From Symbiodinium microadriaticum (lineage: Eukaryota > Sar > Dinophyceae > Suessiales > Symbiodiniaceae), in contig LSRX01000008.1 of assembly GCA_001939145.1 (NCBI GenBank), positions 2,036,799-2,100,798 on the forward strand: a stretch of DNA of 64,000 nucleotides, written 5' to 3'. Made by a program: the position numbers and the translations under genes. Positions within the stretch are counted from its first letter, which is position 1, and each line of letters starts with the position of its first letter. Below the pieces are notes generated by a model. The model saw nothing but the letters and a program-made list of their open reading frames with translations, made no database searches and was not told the origin of the DNA. Below are positions 63,150 through 64,000 of the stretch, piece by piece.

Positions 63150-64000
63150 GTGCACAATTTAGGGTTTTGGGATGTTTTGGGTTTAGAGTTTAGGGTTTAG
63201 GGTTTCGAGGTTGCGCAGTTTAGGGTTTAGGGTTTAGGGAGTTTAGGGCTTCGAGGTTGTGCAACTTAGGGTTTTGGGTTTAGAGCTAGGGTTTATGGGT
63301 TAGGGTGGCCTCACGAGGTTTCGCAGCTTACGTGGGGTTTAGGGTTTTGGATTTGGGGTGTCGAGTCAGCGGTCACGGTGTCGGGTTGCAAGAGTGTCGG
63401 TTGGCCCTGGAAGTAAGAGTAAAGTTCAGACTTTTTGTCATAGTAGGACGCATGGGAATTGTCACGACGTTTTGGTGGTGTCTCTGGCGTTGCTGAACTT
63501 GCAGTTTATTTTCGTATTCCCGACAGGACACCCGCAAACACATACCCCCCCAATATTTCTAATGACCCATGTGCTCCCACTGACGCCCCAATGTTTAAAC
63601 CCCCGTGTCCTAAACCGACTCCCAAGCTTCGAAATCCTAAACCATAACTCCTAAACGCCAAAACCCTAACCCCCAAACCCCACAAAGCACTCATCTCCTA
63701 AATCCTTAACCACCACAACCCGCCCCCCCCCCTCCAAAACAAAAACAACATACCCTAAACCCCAATCCCCTTAACCCTACAACCCTAAAACCCTAAACCC
63801 TAAACCCGAATCCCTAAAACCCTAAACCCTAAGAGCCCTAAACCCTAAACCCTAAACCCTAAATCCCAAGACCCTAAACCCTAGACCATATAATCTTTAA
63901 ACCCTAATCCCTAGACCCTAAGCCTTAAAACACCAAAACCCTAAACCCCAAGCCCTACCCTAAAACCCTAAACCCTAAACCCTGTAAGCCCTAAACCCTA
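63150..64000. other. Degenerate tandem repeat, open frames, heptamers
   Basis: From 63140 to about 63350 a unit of roughly 55 bp (CTTCGAGGTTGCGCAG plus heptamers) repeats four times. A heptamer-free zone at 63380-63560 is open in two plus frames, one with a hydrophobic run (LVVSLALLNLQFIFVF). The last 250 bp are almost pure heptamer arrays. Confidence 0.5.

Larger units (their letters stand above)
1..64000. repeat. Interspersed telomere-type heptamer (TTTAGGG/CCCTAAA)
   Basis: Short, often imperfect arrays of CCCTAAA or TTTAGGG occur in nearly every non-coding stretch, in both orientations. Dense blocks lie near 1-70, 710-960, 2920-3030, 3720-3840, 6700-6890, 15930-16090, 28680-28880, 42660-42810, 44770-44885, 53690-53750 and 63760-64000. 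Variants such as CCCTGAA, CCCTAAG and GGGTTCA are common, so most copies are old. The unit is the canonical plant, chromerid and dinoflagellate telomere repeat. Because it fills introns throughout the window, its presence at base 1 does not show a chromosome end. Confidence 0.95.

Noticed and set aside
63140-63350. CRISPR-like spaced repeats
   Set aside because: Units are degenerate and heptamer-based, with no conserved repeat/spacer structure; the genome is eukaryotic.

Overview
The window looks like nuclear DNA of a dinoflagellate, most likely of the Symbiodiniaceae (Symbiodinium-type). The reasons are a plant-type telomere heptamer (TTTAGGG/CCCTAAA, often degenerate) scattered through almost every non-coding stretch; very short exons in long introns with GT, GC and GA donors; a ubiquitin-like plus RCC1-like repeat protein of the kind that is abundant in dinoflagellate gene sets; and a dinoflagellate-style Cys/His motif. 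No rRNA, tRNA, CRISPR array or bacterial-type operon was seen. Almost no exon is long enough to appear as a large ORF, so genes were found by reading short conserved stretches and checking that splice phases fit.

Layout. 0.9-2.1 kb (-): last third of an alpha-amylase family (GH13) protein. 5.9-7.5 kb (-): gene with an NHL/beta-propeller-like blade. 9.4-10.1 kb (+): small gene with a possible 26-nt intron. 10.5-17.9 kb (-): best-supported gene, ubiquitin-like N-terminus followed by RCC1-like repeats. 18.5-21.1 kb (+): coding exons, one of them split by a mobile-element intron. 21.9-22.4 kb (-): unassigned exons. 28.9-36.5 kb (-): first half of a GH13 amylase. 38.5-40.1 kb (-): unassigned gene with a helical-repeat feel. 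42-50 kb: isolated exon candidates, mostly (-). 50-57 kb: exon candidates, mostly (+). 56.7-59.3 kb (-): two exons that join into a Cys/His zinc-finger-like motif. 61.1-61.6 kb (-): longest clean open frame. 62.1-63.2 kb (+): several exons. Two runs of N (22638-23061 and 56087-56498) both stop at (AT)n tracts.

The most interesting system here is a crowd of small (about 60-135 bp) terminal-inverted-repeat elements, at least a dozen families in 64 kb, that behave as introners: non-autonomous DNA elements that become introns when they insert in exons. In the clearest case (18578-18708) a seven-base target duplication, GGTACAA, supplies the 5' splice site on one side and completes the AG and restores the exon on the other. 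A second family forms a clean intron inside an RCC1 repeat (15503-15636), and a third forms a GC-AG intron at 38644-38769. In many other introns the first bases of the intron repeat the first bases of the next exon (GTTGC, GATA, GAAC, GCT, GTG), which would explain the GC and GA donors. The telomere-like heptamer itself also supplies splice sites (TTTAG|G and G|GTTTAGGG) at several exons.

Exon coordinates are hand-derived from conserved sequence and phase. They need transcript evidence, and many single-exon calls are tentative.
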